A DNA stretch of 64,000 nucleotides, taken from assembly GCA_022036555.1 (NCBI GenBank), contig CM039134.1, positions 6,510,818 through 6,574,817 on the forward strand, read 5' to 3'. The position numbers and the translations under genes are program-made. The stretch comes from Microstegium vimineum (lineage: Eukaryota > Streptophyta > Magnoliopsida > Poales > Poaceae). Shown one piece after another: positions 23,633 to 35,326 of this stretch (its first letter is position 1; the number at the start of each line of letters is the position of its first letter). The notes under the pieces are model-generated. The model worked only from the letters and a program-made list of their open reading frames with translations, searched no databases and was not told the origin of the DNA.

Positions 23633-24954
23633 TGTCGGGTACAAAGGTAAGGGGTACCCTAATCCATGACGATCTAGTGCTTAATATCCAGGCAAAATCC
23701 AAAAGCCATCCTACCTCCCCATCAAGCATGACCGGTCATGGGCCGACCCATTAGTGGAGAGACAGTGAGCAGGATCTTCTACGGAAGAGGGATCGATCGA
23801 ATCCCCCTCTACCTCGACCCCTCGAGTGACGGAAGAGGGGTCGATCGAATCCCCCTCTACCTCGACCCCTCGAGTGACGGAAGAGGGATCGATCGAATCC
23901 CCCTCGACCTCAGCCCCTCGAGTGACGGACATGGGGTCGATCGAATGCCCCGCAATCAGGAGGCCCGATCAGCTCACCTACTCCCAGTATGGGGTAAAGG
24001 GGATCCCATGCTGTTACCTGCTCCCACCTAACGCCATGGGCACCTGGTACCTCGGTCAAATCCATCAACTCGTCACCCATACCCGGGTTATCCGTAGATC
24101 ATGCGGCCACTGTAGCCACGCCTTGAGTACGGAGGCCGAAAGCACCCCCTCGAATCTTGAATGGGACAGCCCTCGACCATGTTTTCGGGGATACGTCAGG
24201 ATCATGCAGGCCTCAATACTCCTCGATCCGGGGGCTCGACCCTCATCTCCAACCACTACGACATGGAACCCGTCTGCTCCGTCCCGCTTCAACTGCGGAG
24301 CTCGCACCCGTCTACAGGAGACCAATCATTCCACGCCATGCCGTTTGGCAATGACCAGTCCGCCATCACCATGCCCCGGAGCACCGGAAGGACAGGAAGA
24401 GCATGCCGCTACAGCAATCGACGTCCCATCGCAAGCATGGTGCCATGGACACGTCTCCCATACCAATAAGAACTAGGGCTCCTGTACTCTCAAGCCTCCC
24501 CTTAGTCTATAAAAGGGGACGCTGAGATAGTAGGAAAGGGGAGAGAACAACAAGAGATCTGCTCGCACTTGCAACCATCTAAACAACACCCACTGGCACT
24601 CGCAGCAAGCTCACTAGCATACGCAATAGAGAGCCATATCCGAACACAACACAAACCAATGATTGCTTGATCAACATCTCAAGCAATTAACCGAGCCACC
24701 TAGGATAGCCCGGCTAGCCTTAGGCCTCGACCCCCCCCCCCCCGAGTTCATCCGTGTAAGCCAGCTTGTACTCCCCCCTGTACGAGCACTTCAGTGCAAG
24801 ATAATACAATCCTTCCTTCCCCGCTGGACGTAGGGCCTTCTTTGCCCGAACCAGGATAAATATTGTGTTCTTCTTGCATCACATCTGGGAGAGGGAGCAC
24901 GTAATAAACAAATTTACTGGTTGGTGATCGACCCCCTGGGTCGAAACACCGACA
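23633..24954 (+). repeat. Element B 3' LTR
   Basis: It runs from TGTCGG to an intact CCGACA and matches the 5' LTR throughout, with scattered substitutions such as ATGGAAGAGG versus ACGGAAGAGG. The 48-bp repeats (from 23783) and the TATA box (near 24508) are shared. Confidence 0.93.
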
Positions 24955-24959
24955 CCACC
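24955..24959. other. Target site duplication of element B, right copy
   Basis: CCACC matches 9384-9388. The LINE reading frame resumes here. Confidence 0.9.
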
Positions 24960-26372
24960 ATCAACTAAATTAGGGACCAACCTCTGAATCAGGTCAGCCT
25001 CATTGGATTTGGCAAGCATTTGAGAAAGAGCATCAGCCACTAGGTTAAACAACAAGGGTGATAGGGGATCACCCTGTCTGAGACCTTTAAAACTTCTAAA
25101 GAAATCACCTCTTTCCCCATTGATGTCAATGCAAACTCTGCCTCCTCTAACAACATTATTAATCCATAGAATCCAGCGATTATCAAAACCCTTACACTTT
25201 AACACCTGCTCTAAAAACTCCAAGCTTATCTTGTCCTAAGCTTTCTCAAAATCAAGCTTTAAAATAACTCCAGATTTCTTTGTTACTCTAAGTTCATGCA
25301 ACACTTCTTAAATAATCACCACCCCCTCTAATATATGTCTTCCTGGAATAAAAGCAGTTTGATATGGACTGACTAGTTTGCTTACAACTTTTGTTAGTCT
25401 GATTGTGAGAACCTTTGTTATGAGCTTATATATCACGTTGAGTAAACATATTGGTATGAATTGCTTGATATTGATAGCTGGTTTGACTTTAGGTAATAGT
25501 ATGATGACCCCATAGTTCAGCCTCGACAACTCTAATTGTCCATTATGAAGGTTGTCCAGCATTTCCTTGATGTCACCTCTAATATAATGCCAAAAAGTTT
25601 TAAAAAACTCTACACTGAAACCATCAGGACCTGGAGTTGTGTTATTCTTCATTTCTCTAAGTGCAAAATCAAGTTCCTCTAAGCTAAAGGGTCTTGTAAG
25701 CCACGTGTTCTCAGTGGCATTTAATATTTGATCCATATGCCACATTTCTGAATCTAGATGAATATCAGATCCGTCACCCCTCCCAAATAGCTTTTTGTAG
25801 TACTCGGTATTATGACCCTCATGCTCTAGTGCAGTTATGTGCATTTTCCTCTTTCTACCATTGGCACATTTATGAAAATACCAAGTATTTGAGTCACCTT
25901 CTAATAGCCATTTCTCACCATCCCTTCTCTGCCATTGGAGCTCTTCATCTGACAAAATTTTTAATAAGTCTCTTTTTAGACTATATCTTTCTTCCCATTC
26001 TAATTGAGTCAAATCTCTAATTTCATTTTCCTCATATGACACTAAAATTTTCCCCATAATCTCTTGTTTGTGTCTCTTTTGAAAACTGTCCACATTCTGA
26101 CCCCATCCTTTAATTGTTTTCCTCAGTTTTCTAGACACAATATGCCAATGATCTAGGATTTTTACCTTCATTCTATCTGGCCACTTACTCTTCACCCACT
26201 CACAAAAGCCTTCCTGATTCGCCCAATGGGCACTGTATCTAAAATAGTGAACCTTCGACATAGATCTAATCTCACCATCTGAGTTCACAATAAGTGGGTT
26301 ATGGTCAGAACCAAGTCTAGGTGCACTCAGTACATTTGTTAGGTTGAACTTGTCCTCCCAAGAATTTGTCAC
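24960..26372 (-). pseudogene. LINE ORF2, reverse transcriptase N-terminal half
   Basis: From 26372 downward the frame holds the linker after the endonuclease, then NNTTPGPDGFSVEFFK (near 25650), LPKVKPAINIKQFIPICLLN and YQTAFIPGRHILEG. After a stop at 25308 it resumes with GLRQGDPLSPLLFNLVADAL (near 25070). These are the ordered motifs of L1-type reverse transcriptase up to just before YADD. The frame breaks near 25300 and 26350 make it inactive. Confidence 0.85.
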
Positions 26373-26943
26373 TAAGACTCTGTCCAGTACACATAATCGG
26401 AGGTGATTGTTTATTTGACCAAGTAAACCTACTCCCTATTCTGTGTAACTCTCTCAGAGCAGTAGAGTTGATCATATCATTGAAAGCATCCATAAGACTT
26501 ATATCTACATTGCTTGTTGATTTCTCCTCCACTCTTCTAACAAGGTTGAAGTCACCACCAACAATCATAGGTAGGTCTGAACCCAGGATCTTATTTTGAA
26601 TTTCTTCTAAAAAGACTATTTTTCTTTCATCATGTGATGGTCCATACACATTGATTAACATCCATTCAAAATCATCAATCTTTAGCTTAAGCTTCATACT
26701 CTGAAAAAACTCACCATGATCTATTTCTAAAACTTGTGCCAAATCTTTATCAATCCCTATCATCAAACCACCAGAATGACCAACACATGGAATCCAGTCC
26801 CAGCACATATCCTTCTGTCTTGAGAATCTTTCTAACTCTATCTGTCTAAAAGAAGATTTAATTGTTTCCTGAAGACAGATACAATCAAAATTGTGCAAGG
26901 CCATCAACTCTACCAACTGTTTCCTTCTAGCAGCATTGTCCAA
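26317..26943 (-). pseudogene. LINE ORF2, endonuclease domain
   Basis: Motifs of the exonuclease-endonuclease-phosphatase fold appear in order on the minus strand: NFDCICLQETIKSS, GHSGGLMIGI, WMLINVYGPS, MIVGGDFNLVR and SRFTWSN. The domain nicks target DNA to prime reverse transcription. The final SDHN-type motif (GSDHNPLI) is in the adjoining frame at about 26300, so a frame change separates it. Confidence 0.85.
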
Positions 26944-26969
26944 CCCTCTATTATTCTAGAAAAGGATCT

Positions 26970-27990
26970 TCATTTTAAAACTGGAACAGATAAATTATCT
27001 CCCAAAGAAGCTCTAACATCACTCTGACAAAACTTCTGATCATCAATCAACTCTAAAACTTCCACCTCAACCACATCACTCTCTCCTTCAATGCCTTTTT
27101 GTTTTTGATCAACAGGATTTACCTCTAATTTGTTTCTTGTTTTTGTTAACATCTTCATTGCTTCCTCTCTGGCCTGAATCAAGGATATATTGGCTAATAT
27201 AATGTTTTCATCTTGACCCAAGGATATGCCACAAACTTTAGAGATTGCTTCAATTTGATTAACATCAGTGAGATTTACTTTGGAAAAAGATAAATTACCT
27301 ATGTTTGTATTGGTTGCTTTCTTACACATTGCCTTCTCCGTCACTGTAGACCCATCTTCAAGGATTCTTGAGCTTTGCCTTGTACTAAACCTCTCCTCTA
27401 ATATTGACACCTTCCCAGAGATCTACTGGCATTTTCTCTTGTGCTAACTGTTGATTTAGTGTTGTCAGCTCTGATATCACTTTGGAAGTTGTATCCCCCT
27501 TACCTTGAATCTCCTCCTGACTTTCCACAAAACCCAGTTCTTTTAGGGTCATGCTTTTTCCTGTCTTAAGGTTTTCTTGCATCCTGTCAGCTAGATCATT
27601 GATCTCCTAGAGAAGGTCTACTCCACCAACCCTGTTTCCTTCAACTTTGTTATCAAACTATGACACATAATAATCCCTTGCCCTATCCATCTGCCTTGAG
27701 GCATGCTCAAACCCAGAATGGATCTCCAGAGATTTTCCAGAGGTGCCTGAGTTATTCAAATATGAATTCTGCAAAAGAACCACTGACTCACTAGCTTTCT
27801 TTCCTTGATATTGTGATGACCCTGGATCATTTTTCTTTGTATTCTCTCTTGGTGGGGACTTTCCAGTTTCCAGCCATCCATGGCTCTCTTGTGACTCTGG
27901 TTCCTCCTCCTCAGTTTCCTCATCATCATCTTGATTGATATCATCATCAGGTTTTGAAGGGGGTAGTTGGGGAAGTTTATCAGAATAGAA
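26970..27990 (-). pseudogene. LINE ORF1 C-terminal tail, low complexity and broken
   Basis: Charged Lys/Glu-rich short frames (for example 26970-27410 and 27385-27582) lie between the ORF1 core and ORF2 on the same strand. No domain is recognised. Position suggests the variable ORF1 tail. Confidence 0.45.
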
Positions 27991-28695
27991 CTAAGTAATT
28001 TTCTTGCCCAGCTTGTTGATGTACACCTCTGAAGTCCCTCCAATTTTATCAGGGTTTTTACAAGAGACTCTGAGCCACACTGCTTTCCACTGCAAGGAGG
28101 GGAGATGAACTTCTTCTGGGTCCCCCACTAACCTAGCTAGTTCAAGCACTACAAACTCAGTTCTAGCAATTTGTGGAATTCCCAAGGCTTTAATCCAAAT
28201 TGTCTTCAGAATATGGAAGGTATCAGGGTCCCTGTCAGTTTCTTCTACTATAGCCGTCAGATCAGCAGTAATGAATTTGATTTTCTGCATTTTGGTTAAC
28301 AGATTTGGTACAACTTTTGAAGGTATACTAACAAGAAACTCACTGGCAGAGATTCTCTTTACATCCCAGTTCCACTCTGAGTCAACTAAGTACTCAAGTT
28401 CGGTCTTAATTCTAAGCTTGGTGCCTCTTCCCTCTAAGAACAAAACAATAGCTCTAATTGTATCATTGGATTCTTCTTTACTCTCCTTCTTAATCTCAAG
28501 CAGGTTCAGGGAGTAGAACATTTGCCCCGACATACCCATAGCATAGAGTTTGATACCTTTGTTAGGACGCATGATAGGGCAATTGAGGGAGATATGTCCA
28601 GACTCCTTGCAGTTGTAACAGAACGGAGGTCTCTTACAGGTAGACTTGTGGTGGCCTTCTTGGTTACAGTTGTGATATTTCAGAGGAAAACCCAA
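27991..28695 (-). pseudogene. LINE ORF1 core: zinc knuckles and RNA-binding-type domain
   Basis: The frame opens near two CCHC knuckles. The second is intact (CYNCKESGHISLNC). In the first, the leading Cys position appears to be Tyr (YHNCNQEGHHKSTC). Downstream, ELEYLVDSEWNWDVKRIS and ARTEFVVLELARLVGDP resemble the DUF4283-like part found in plant LINE ORF1 proteins. ORF1 is thought to coat LINE RNA. The frame ends at 27991. Confidence 0.75.
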
Positions 28696-29133
28696 TTAAT
28701 ACCCAGAAGCCTGACCTGAATCCCAGGGTTGCTGATTGTACTGCTGGTAGCCTCCCTTCCCGTGTTCCTCTAATTTGTACCTTAGATCCTCATCCGTCAT
28801 CTGGCGCACATCTCTTTGCTCCTGCTTGTCCCCAAACCGCTTTCGGTTATGATACTCTTCTTGCTCCCATCCTCGATTAGCCGCTCTGTATTGCTTGGGA
28901 TCTTTGTCTTCCAGAGTGTTGTTGCGGTAGCCACGGTCATCTCTCCCCTGAAACCCCTCATGCGCCTGATTTTGATATCCTCCCCTCGGATCCCGTCCCT
29001 CATGGAATCCCTCGCGACCCTGCCAGTTGGAACCTTGGAAAGCCTCTCTTGTTGGACGTCCATCTCTAAATCTTTCCCCATCTCTAATCTCTCTGTTTTT
29101 GCATCGGCTTCCTATCCATTTTGAGTGTTGCAA
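28696..29133 (-). pseudogene. LINE ORF1, Arg/Gly/Gln-rich segment
   Basis: A hydrophilic frame rich in Arg, Gly, Asp and Gln (words such as RGGYQNQAHEGFQGRDDRG) runs directly into the zinc-knuckle frame downstream, separated by a stop. It is probably the disordered RNA-binding part of ORF1. Confidence 0.55.
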
Positions 29134-29251
29134 CCTCTACAAAGGATCTCTCGTCAACTGTTTTGGGAGTCACTCGTCGGAGGTGTTTCGCTCGGGATCC
29201 AAACCGCCGCACGCCTCTCTCAGTTGTTGGGTGTCTCTCCACCGCCGGGCC

Positions 29252-30046
29252 CTAAACCCTAGCGGTGGGGATCCAGAACCAGCGTGAGAAAGGGGATGGG
29301 CGAGTGGCACGGCTGACGGTCTTCTCTGGGTATGGACTGAAAGAGTGGTTAAAGAGGTCCTCCAGTGAAAGGCCCAACTGGGTTGGCCTGTTTACTTCGC
29401 ATGCTGGGATATCTGTCTTCTTAGCCCATGAAGGATTTGGCCTGCTTCTGTTTTCTTCTCCGACCAGCTTCGCCCCCTTCAATGGCCCGACCAGCTTCGC
29501 CCCCTTCAATGGCGGGCAGATGTTCTTCATAATTTGACCAGGGGATTTCGGGCAGTCTGCCTTCACGGACCTATCCTGATCTTTGCTACTCCATTCGAGC
29601 TTGAAAGGCAGATCACCAACCACAATCGCATTGGGTCCAAATGAAGCAATCGGCGGCGCTCTCTGATTAAGCAGTCTAGAATGTCTGAGTTCGTCCCCTG
29701 GGTGAGAATGTTTAGGGAGCCCAAATGAAACCTTTGGTCTGTCTTGACCTGACGAAAGTGGTGGTAATTTGTCAATGCTGAGCCAATCCTCTAACTTCAT
29801 CTCTTCCCATTCTCTAATGATTCTGCTGGTACTTTGTGGAGATCTTGTCTCGCACACCGAACTCGGAACAGGTGACCTCCATTTCGAATGAACTGAACCC
29901 AGCTCCTCTAGATCTTCTGAAGCAATAGAGAATGGTGGAATCGCAAGCGTAAACCCGCGATTTCCCATACTCACAGCAGCGGGTAGCAGGGATTTGGGAG
30001 AACACGAACAGCCCCCGCGAGAACACGCTAACCTTCTGAAGTCCAC
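29252..30046 (-). pseudogene. LINE ORF1, N-terminal segment
   Basis: The 264-codon minus-strand frame contains WEEMKLEDWLSIDKLPP and LSLEDLFNHSF and lies just upstream of the rest of ORF1. It includes a repeated GPLKGAKLV word caused by a roughly 26-bp duplication (29461-29512). No known domain was recognised; the call rests on position, strand and frame quality. Confidence 0.5.
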
Positions 30047-30224
30047 CCGCTAGAACGAGAGGCGAAGTCGGACCGAGGCGGGAGACGAGAAATTACCCGG
30101 ATACGATGACGCGCCGTCGCGCCCCGGAATCTCCTTCTTTTGGGCGCGGATTGACCACCAGTTCGTCGGCGATGATCCCCGGAGATGATTCACCGAGCCC
30201 CCGGTCGAACAGTCCATTGTCCAT

Positions 30225-30749
30225 TAATACTTTGTTTTGATAATTTAAACCTACTGTTATTCTTCTTAAAAACAGCGGAGAGGTTGTCACTGTGTTAAAG
30301 AATCTTTGGCTGCTGTTGCTATAATAGTGTCCTTTTGTGAGTGCAAAAGGGTACAGGCTCGGCAGCTGTGCAGGGACAAGGGACGGACGAAGCCGTCTTG
30401 TCGAGACCCATACCAGATGCCGTGGCGGTGTGGTCTCGCCCGGACCCCGCCGCTCCCAAATTCCAAAGCAACCCCGTAGCCCGCCACGCTCCCCTCCTCG
30501 CCAGGCGCCAGTCGGATCACCCTCCTCCCGCCCTCTCCCCCGCTCTTCCCTTTCCCCTCCCCTCCCACAAACCAACGGCTACCTCCTCCTCTACGCCCGT
30601 CGCATTTGTTGATCCCCTCCCCTTCCCCTTCCCCAGCACAGCCGGACGGTCGAAAGCTTCTTTCGCAAGCCTCTTCTCCTCTGTCGCCGCCGCGAGACGC
30701 GGCTCTCAGCCCTAACCCCTAACCCCTAAGCCTCTCCGGGCTCGGAGGA
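30225..30749 (+). promoter_or_regulatory. RDR promoter and 5' leader region
   Basis: This 0.5-kb stretch separates the LINE 5' end from the RDR start codon. It is C/T-rich close to the gene. Telo-box-like repeats (CCCTAACCCCTAACCCCTAA) lie at 30710-30729, about 20 bases before the ATG; such words are frequent near transcription starts of plant housekeeping genes. A weak CTATAATAG lies near 30319. No promoter element is certain. Confidence 0.45.
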
Positions 30750-31044
30750 ATGCAGTCTCCGCCGGGGCTCCCGGGGCCGGGGGTGTCCGCGGAGCTCGCG
30801 CGCCTGGAGGCGCAGCTGGGGCAGACCGCCGACGGGTGGGCGCGCGCCCACCTCGCGGAACTCGGCGACGCCGCGGCGGCCAGGGTGCTCCGGACGGTCG
30901 CCGAGACCGGGGCCCGGGTGCGGAGCCTGGCCGCCTTCATCAAACACCTCGCCAAGCAGGAGGCCATGCAGCGCAACGCCGTGGGCATCTCCACCGCCGA
31001 GAGCGCCGCCTGCTGCAACGGCACCTTCGCCCGCGTTTCACAAG
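30750..31044 (+). CDS. RDR exon 1
   Basis: The ATG at 30750 opens MQSPPGLPGPGVSAELARL, an Ala/Arg-rich N-terminus ending in CNGTFARVSQ. The donor CAAG/GTGTTT follows. One base carries over and pairs with exon 2 to give Glu. Confidence 0.85.
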
Positions 31045-31398
31045 GTGTTTATTTTTTTTAAAAAAAAATCTGGAAATACTCACCGTTTACTTCGCTTTGT
31101 TTTGGACATGTCTACTACAGTATAAGTCTATAATTGGATCTGGTATAGTCTCCATTGTTTCTCTGTTTGCGGAATTCTCCAGTTTCCTTTCTGACGCCCT
31201 GCATTTTGTTCTTGTGCGGTCACTGCTATAACTGCATTTTCTTCAACCTTTGCGGTTCTAGTCCTTTTTTTTTTCAACTACCCTTTCAGTATCTGATCGC
31301 GAGACACCTAAGATAATATTTGTTTTTCTAATTTACCAGCATATTTCCCAATCATATCGCTTTTCTTCTTTCTAATCATCAAGTTATCTGTCAAGCAG

Positions 31399-31945
31399 AG
31401 GATTCCATATCACGACCGTTCTACCAAGACGACATCCAAATGGAAGTTGAGACTCAGAGCCCCAACGCTGAAACGGCATTTGCCAGTTCAAACCACGCAA
31501 GGATGGAGCCTGGGAGCCCTGTGCGTCAGATGCCTTTCAGGTCGCAGTACAACGAGAGGCCTATCAGGACAAATGCTCGTGTTGTTCCAGACCCTGTTGA
31601 AATGGAGGTTGAGAGCCCACCGGGTTTGGACTCTCCTGGCTTGCAGAATCAGTCCCCTTTCTCAGCTATGGCTTCTCCGATAGCAAGTCCTGGAGGAATG
31701 GACGTTGGGTGTCTCGGGTATCACATGGCCGATAGTCCTGCCCGGGTCCTCACCCCAAGCCCTGTTCGCGATATTACAAGGTGTATCCAACAAATGGATG
31801 GTCCATCAGGAAGGGTTGGGGTTGCAACGCCACCTTCTGTTGCAGCTGGGCATGCTTTGAGGGCAACACCAAGCCCTCTGATGTTGGCACTGGGGGAGTT
31901 AAAAGAGTTTGTTCGTATATTCCTCATATATGTGTACCATGGAGA
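31399..31945 (+). CDS. RDR exon 2
   Basis: The acceptor AAGCAG precedes it and the phase matches exon 1. It encodes a long Pro/Ser-rich linker (for example MEVESPPGLDSPGLQ) and ends in LMLALGELKEF and following residues. The donor is GAGA/GTAAGT. Two bases carry over. Confidence 0.85.
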
Positions 31946-32144
31946 GTAAGTCTTGATTGGCTTTATGTTTTTCTCCCCCTGCATAATTGGTGTCTTGATC
32001 AGCTGATCCATTTATCTAATGGAATAATGGACCAACAGAAAACTAACTTTTTTCTTTAGCTTAATTTCTGCCATGCCTTTTCTATTCTTATGCTATATTT
32101 TTTAGGCTCTAATCCATCTTTGCCTCCTTATTATATTCCGATAG

Positions 32145-32277
32145 CCAGAAGATAGAACAAGTACTAGAGGATGTAAGTTATATAAGGTATTTGAATTCAC
32201 TGTCCATGGATTACTTCGAGTCAGAAATCTGGAACAAATTTGGAATGAAGTATATACCAGCATCGGATAGAAGAAAG
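32145..32277 (+). CDS. RDR exon 3
   Basis: It encodes YIRYLNSLSMDYFESEIWNK and ends at ASDRRK. The acceptor is CCGATAG and the donor AAAG/GTCATA. The phase fits exon 2. Confidence 0.85.
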
Positions 32278-33002
32278 GTCATATATCACACCTAAACTTT
32301 TGTTGCTTCTCATTTTTTCTATGATGTTAATCACTGTCTGCAACTGTACACATAAATATCCATTTTTTTGTTTCTTACATATTCTCAAGTGTCATGATCT
32401 TTATTATCTGGAACTGGTTAGATATATGCAGCCATGCATGACATGTTTTCAACAAAATCTGTTGCATGTATATTTTTAGCATAAACATCCAATATTTTTT
32501 AATTAAAATAGTTCTTTAAATTTGGTATTTAATTAGCTTAACTGAAAACAACAAACTTGCTTATGTACGGTCATTCCATACTACATCTTCCTATTATCTC
32601 GAAAAGAATGCTATTTCAGTATCTTCTAGAAAGTTTACACACTCTTTGGGCATCTTCATGGATAACAAAAGAAATCAGTAAAGTGTTTGTTTATTTGAAG
32701 AAGCATGATCAATAATGTTTTTGCAATATGAGTAGGCCTGACTCAAAAGCTGTAAGTGGTTTGTGCATCTCCAATAAATCTTTGTAGACTTATTTAGTAT
32801 CAGCATTGATGACTATCAAAGAATGCTAGCATTCAATATATTTGTAATTTTGAGTCATCTGTGCAAATTCAGCTGATGCCTGCTAGCAGATAACCTCAAC
32901 ATATTTGTAACTCCGAGCCATCATCTGTGTAAATTCAGTACATCCTTTTATATTTGTTGTTGGTTTTCATTCCCTTCAAGAGGGTGCTATCATACAACTC
33001 AG

Positions 33003-33113
33003 GAAAGTTTTTGCCAACTTATGGTGCAGAACCTTGATTGGGACCCAAACAAGACAAGACTCTATTATTGTATTATTGAGAAAAGGGGTGATAACATAGC
33101 AACCATTTTTAAG
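33003..33113 (+). CDS. RDR exon 4
   Basis: Thirty-seven whole codons include LDWDPNKTRLYYCII. The acceptor is CAACTCAG and the donor AAG/GTTTGT. Confidence 0.85.
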
Positions 33114-34157
33114 GTTTGTAGTTTCTTATTCTCTTCTACTAATGTCTCACTATCCCTGTGATGGTCTTTATTTCATTTTTTTCCCTTTGACCTGTTCCTT
33201 TTTTCCTTTTCTGCTTCTATGCATTGCTCACCTAAACATGGTAACTGATAGAAATTCCTTTCCCCAGGACTCAACTTGTGTAGGAGCTTCTACCATTCTG
33301 TATGTCCTTTTCATATATTACCCCCCCCCCCCCCCAACACACACACCACCACCACATACACACATATCTTGAACTTCGTTCATCTAACTTTGGAGGCACA
33401 TACCACATAGAAATTTTCATTGTAACATCACTGTGAAATATTAATTACCAAAAAAGAGAAGTGCGCTTTTGTGATCTATCCATGCACTTGCCATTTACTA
33501 CCTATCCTTGTTTGGCTTGTCGTTCAGCACAAAAATTTGATAGTGATATCATCCAAGTTATTTTGCCAAAAAAAAAAAAACTTCTTGACCAACACAACGT
33601 AAGTATGCACCTTTCACAAAGAGGAAACCTGGCCTTGAACCTGCGTACATACCTGAACTATGGAGGGGTATACACAGTATTGAGTATTGGTATTGGCATG
33701 TGCAACTGTACACAAATTTTGTGATTCAAGTTTGTTAGTTGGATTTTTTATTTTCATGACTCATGATGTCTCTTTGATCATCCTGAGTAATCAACCAGGT
33801 ATAATTTAACCTTGTCAATCAATTTTTGAACTGTTTGCTAATTTTCATCATGTTCTTGCATTGCAAAGAAGATTGGATGGCTACATTTGTGTATCATTTA
33901 TTGTCTGATGTTTGAATATTGTGTACTCTCAAAGTCTCAATCTAACATTTTTATTCTAGTGCCATATTCACTCTTGCTTTGATATGTGCACTCTCTCTCA
34001 GTACTGTTTGTAAAAGGTGTTATCCTTGGTATTGTGAGAAGACACAGCTGACACTGACAGAATCATTTTTCTTCATTCCTTTTTTTCTTTCATGTTTCTA
34101 CGCATTGAGATGATGTATCAATTTGTTTATAATTTTGCAATATTTGATTTGATTCAG

Positions 34158-34347
34158 GGTCCATACGTGGAGAATACAAGGACTCATCTCCAGAAAGTTG
34201 TTGGTGATGACAATGTCCTTATTGTGAAGTTTGCAGATATACCTGATCTTAAAAATAACACAGACAACTTGTGTATCTACTGTCAATATTACAGCCAGGT
34301 TGCTAATGATGGTATCGTTTTGGGCTTACGGCGATATCGCTTTTTCA
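34158..34347 (+). CDS. RDR exon 5
   Basis: It encodes GPYVENTRTHLQKVVGDDNV and VLGLRRYRFF. The acceptor is GATTCAG and the donor TTCA/GTATGT. One base carries over to exon 6 across the copia insertion. Confidence 0.87.
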
Positions 34348-35266
34348 GTATGTTTGTTTCTCTTGTAAATTGTAATATAATATTGGTGTAGACCAATTTA
34401 CAATGCAAACTTCTTAATTTTGATAGTTTTAATCGCTGTTATTGGCACACTAAAATCAATTCACATTTGTTAAATGAGGTATTCCAGAACACGCGTTGCT
34501 TGATAGAATCATAAAAAGTTGGTCTACTGCTTTGTGTGCTACTACAGCTATAGATAATTAGAGAGGAACAGTAACTAGAAATCAGCAGCCAATTGCAGTG
34601 TACATGCATATAGAATGACTCAGTCTTGTGGGATATTGTTGGTGGCCCATCTAGTATTGGTTAGACCATGGCTTCTTTTCTCTTTGAGTCTTTTCTAACA
34701 ATAATACACACCACATAGTAAGGGTCTTAGCTAGAACCATCATATTAAACCTCGTTATGCTACTGTTCATCAATTTCATGTGTTGGAAATTTCTAAACAT
34801 CACGCTAGATGGTTTATGCTAGTGGGAAACTGGGGATTATAAATCCTGTGGCAAGTAGAAACTGGCCAACCTTGACTCTGTTACCTTGTCAGTTTAGTCG
34901 ATACTTCCTTACCCGGAAATCTATAATCTAATAAAAAATCACATGGAAGTAAAGATGGCTATGTGCACTATGCTACTAATGATAAAGCATACATTAACTT
35001 TGTCTTCCTTGTGACTCTCACCAGACGTGAACTGAAGCAAGATTAAGCTGTGGCATAGCTCTTGACAGGGGTAGACCCATGCCAAAATGTAAAAACAGTA
35101 ATTAGGGCCAATTTTTGTTGCTGTTTTTTTACATTTTTGTCCATGGCACAAACCCACGCACCCACAAAGCAAGGGAATGGAATTATAAGAAGTTTGTATG
35201 ATAGTAAGGAATAGAATTATAGAAGTTTATAAAAAAAGAAGTCCTGCACTGTTTCCAAGGAAATAT

Positions 35267-35271
35267 GTTTC
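35267..35271. other. Target site duplication of the copia element, left copy
   Basis: GTTTC precedes the 5' LTR and recurs at 40310-40314 after the 3' LTR. Confidence 0.95.
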
Positions 35272-35293
35272 TGTTAGGAAATAGAATATCCCC

Positions 35294-35326
35294 TGCTAAT
35301 TATGGATAGCACAGCCATAATTAGCA
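35294..35326. repeat. 12-bp inverted repeat in the copia LTR
   Basis: TGCTAATTATGG (35294-35305) and CCATAATTAGCA (35315-35326) are perfect inverted copies around a 9-base spacer. The same structure is in the 3' LTR. Confidence 0.9.

Larger units (their letters stand above)
9389..24954 (+). mobile_element. Element B: 15.6-kb Tat-type Ty3/gypsy retrotransposon with an antisense gene
   Basis: The element has two LTRs of 1321 and 1322 bp, ends TGTCGG and CCGACA (5' copy mutated to CTCACA), a 5-bp target duplication, a primer site and a purine-rich tract. Gag, protease, reverse transcriptase, RNase H and integrase are in gypsy order on the plus strand. A long extra region on the minus strand (17739-22303) encodes a separate protein. 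The great size and the antisense gene fit the Tat lineage. Many stops, frame changes and a lost active-site residue make it non-autonomous now. The LTRs differ at many positions, so it is older than the copia element. Confidence 0.92.
24955..30224 (-). mobile_element. 5' part of the L1-like LINE (ORF1 and N-terminal ORF2)
   Basis: Reading the minus strand from about 30224 downward gives ORF1 with zinc knuckles, then an AP-type endonuclease, then the first half of a non-LTR reverse transcriptase, ending exactly at the element B insertion. The rest is at 8190-9388. The true 5' end is not clear; an ATG at 30224 opens a short related-looking frame. The copy has several stops and frame changes. 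Confidence 0.82.

Noticed and set aside
30093..30575. 160-codon minus-strand frame over the RDR leader
   Set aside because: The Gly/Arg-rich sequence is the complement of a C/T-rich leader. Only the part near 30100-30224 might belong to the LINE 5' end, and I could not confirm it.
31397..31949. The open frame in RDR exon 2 taken as a complete small gene
   Set aside because: The exon joins its neighbours in phase with canonical splice sites, and the apparent stop at its end lies beyond the donor site.
33320..33365. C-rich and CA-rich run in RDR intron 4 as a structured element
   Set aside because: It is an ordinary simple repeat with no pairing partner.
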